NCBI GenBank assembly: GCA_963779515.1
Contig: CAVZYN010000017.1
Location: forward strand, 434,001-498,000
Reading direction: 5' to 3'
From: CAVZYN01 sp963779515
GTDB taxonomy: Bacteria; Pseudomonadota; Alphaproteobacteria; Rhizobiales; Hyphomicrobiaceae
DNA length: 64,000 nt
Of this stretch, positions 63,470 to 64,000 are shown in pieces; the stretch's first letter is position 1; the number at the start of each line of letters is the position of its first letter. Made by a program: the position numbers and the translations under genes. The notes beneath the pieces were generated by a model. It was not told the DNA's origin. It searched no databases and saw nothing but the letters and a program-made list of their open reading frames with translations.

Positions 63470-64000
63470 ATGTCCCTCGACTATCTTTGGACGGGGTTCG
63501 GCGTCGCGCTGCAGCCGATCAATCTGCTCTATGCGCTGGTTGGTTGTTTCCTCGGCACCATCATCGGCGCGCTGCCCGCGATCGGCCCCATCAACGGCAT
63601 CGCGCTGATCCTGCCGATCGCCTACACGATGAAGATCCCGGCCGAGAGCACGATGATTTTGCTCGCCGCGATCTACTACGGATCCGAATACGGCGGCCGA
63701 ATCTCGTCGATCCTGCTCAATGTGCCGGGCGACGCCGGCGCGGTGATGACAGCGATGGATGGCCATCCGATGGCCAAGCAAGGACGCGGCGCCGAGGCGC
63801 TCGCCATCAGCGCGCTGTCGTCGTTCGTCGGCGGCATGCTCGCCGTCGTCGGTCTCACGTTTTTCGCGCCGCTGCTCGGTCAGCTGGCGATCAAGTTCGG
63901 GCCGGCGGAGTATGTGGCGCTGATGGTGTTCGCGTTCGCGACGCTTGCGTCCATGGTCGGCAATGAGCCCGTCAAGACGCTGATCGGGTGCACGCTCGGG
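63470..64000 (+). CDS. tctA: Tripartite tricarboxylate transporter large membrane subunit (TctA), partial
   Basis: The frame from ATG 63470 is open to the window end (177 residues). It begins MSLDYLWTGFGVALQPINLLYALVGCFLGTIIGALPAIGP, the conserved TctA start. AIYYGSEYGGRISSILLNVPGDAGAVMTAMDGHPMAKQGRG is the family's central motif. It forms the channel for carboxylate uptake with TctB and uses TctC as receptor. The C-terminal half is outside the window. It starts eight bases after the tctB stop. Confidence 0.92.
   Translation, partial: MSLDYLWTGFGVALQPINLLYALVGCFLGTIIGALPAIGPINGIALILPIAYTMKIPAESTMILLAAIYYGSEYGGRISSILLNVPGDAGAVMTAMDGHPMAKQGRGAEALAISALSSFVGGMLAVVGLTFFAPLLGQLAIKFGPAEYVALMVFAFATLASMVGNEPVKTLIGCTLG

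Noticed and set aside
1..64000. CRISPR arrays, prophage, integrase or transposase genes
   Set aside because: No regularly spaced repeats and no recognisable mobile-element proteins were found.

Overview
The window looks like chromosomal DNA from an alphaproteobacterium, most likely of the order Hyphomicrobiales (Rhizobiales). The evidence is high GC, an rcdA/DUF1465 gene beside a DUF1192 gene, the many periplasmic-binding-protein transporters (ABC, TAXI, TctCBA), and dispersed REP-like hairpins. There is no CRISPR array, no prophage, no intact IS element and no rRNA. One tRNA gene (Lys-TTT) is present.

Layout. Positions 1-12.4 kb carry the most unusual cluster. It contains a radical-SAM gene running off the left edge, a methyltransferase, a PhnD/PhnC/PhnE-like ABC importer of the type found beside selenium genes, an FAD/NAD oxidoreductase-SelD fusion, a DoxX-like membrane protein, and a YiiX-like permuted papain-fold protein. 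On the opposite strand are a TIGR04282-type transferase, a polytopic glycosyltransferase and a radical-SAM/SPASM gene coupled by 1-4 nt overlaps, plus a GT2 glycosyltransferase. No known selenophosphate user (SelA, SelU/MnmH, SenA/SenB) is visible, so the product is unknown. 12.7-15.6 kb encodes hexuronate breakdown (uxuB, uxuA) separated by two large palindromes, followed by a Tat-exported PhoX-family protein. 17.9-22.8 kb is a three-gene 2-oxoacid:ferredoxin oxidoreductase with its own NAD(P)-linked flavin/Fe-S subunit. 22.9-27.3 kb holds assorted enzymes and one large orphan helical protein. 27.3-34.9 kb holds a TAXI binding protein and a complete sugar-type ABC operon with two Gfo/Idh/MocA dehydrogenases inside it. 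35-42.6 kb is housekeeping: tRNA-Lys, a DMT transporter, tgt, a quinone oxidoreductase, DUF1192, a probable structured small RNA, rcdA, rpmE, moeA and an MBL hydrolase. 42.6-55.6 kb is mainly envelope and RNA-modification functions: two polysaccharide deacetylases, mgtE, a giant AsmA-like protein, bcp, a DUF455 protein, bactofilin and three methyltransferases. 55.8-64 kb has a molybdopterin oxidoreductase and tripartite tricarboxylate transporter genes (an orphan tctC, then tctC-tctB-tctA), the latter interrupted by a DUF4160/DUF2442 pair.

A caution runs through the window. At least six genes, and probably a seventh, are split by single-base frame changes: selD fusion, GT2, rSAM/SPASM, tgt, a small protein after the HAD gene, an exported protein near 58.2 kb, and probably the N-terminus of the methyltransferase at 554. 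Most are +1 insertions in non-homopolymer sequence, and one lies in the housekeeping gene tgt. Uncorrected sequencing or assembly errors therefore explain them better than gene decay. They are annotated as broken in the sequence given.
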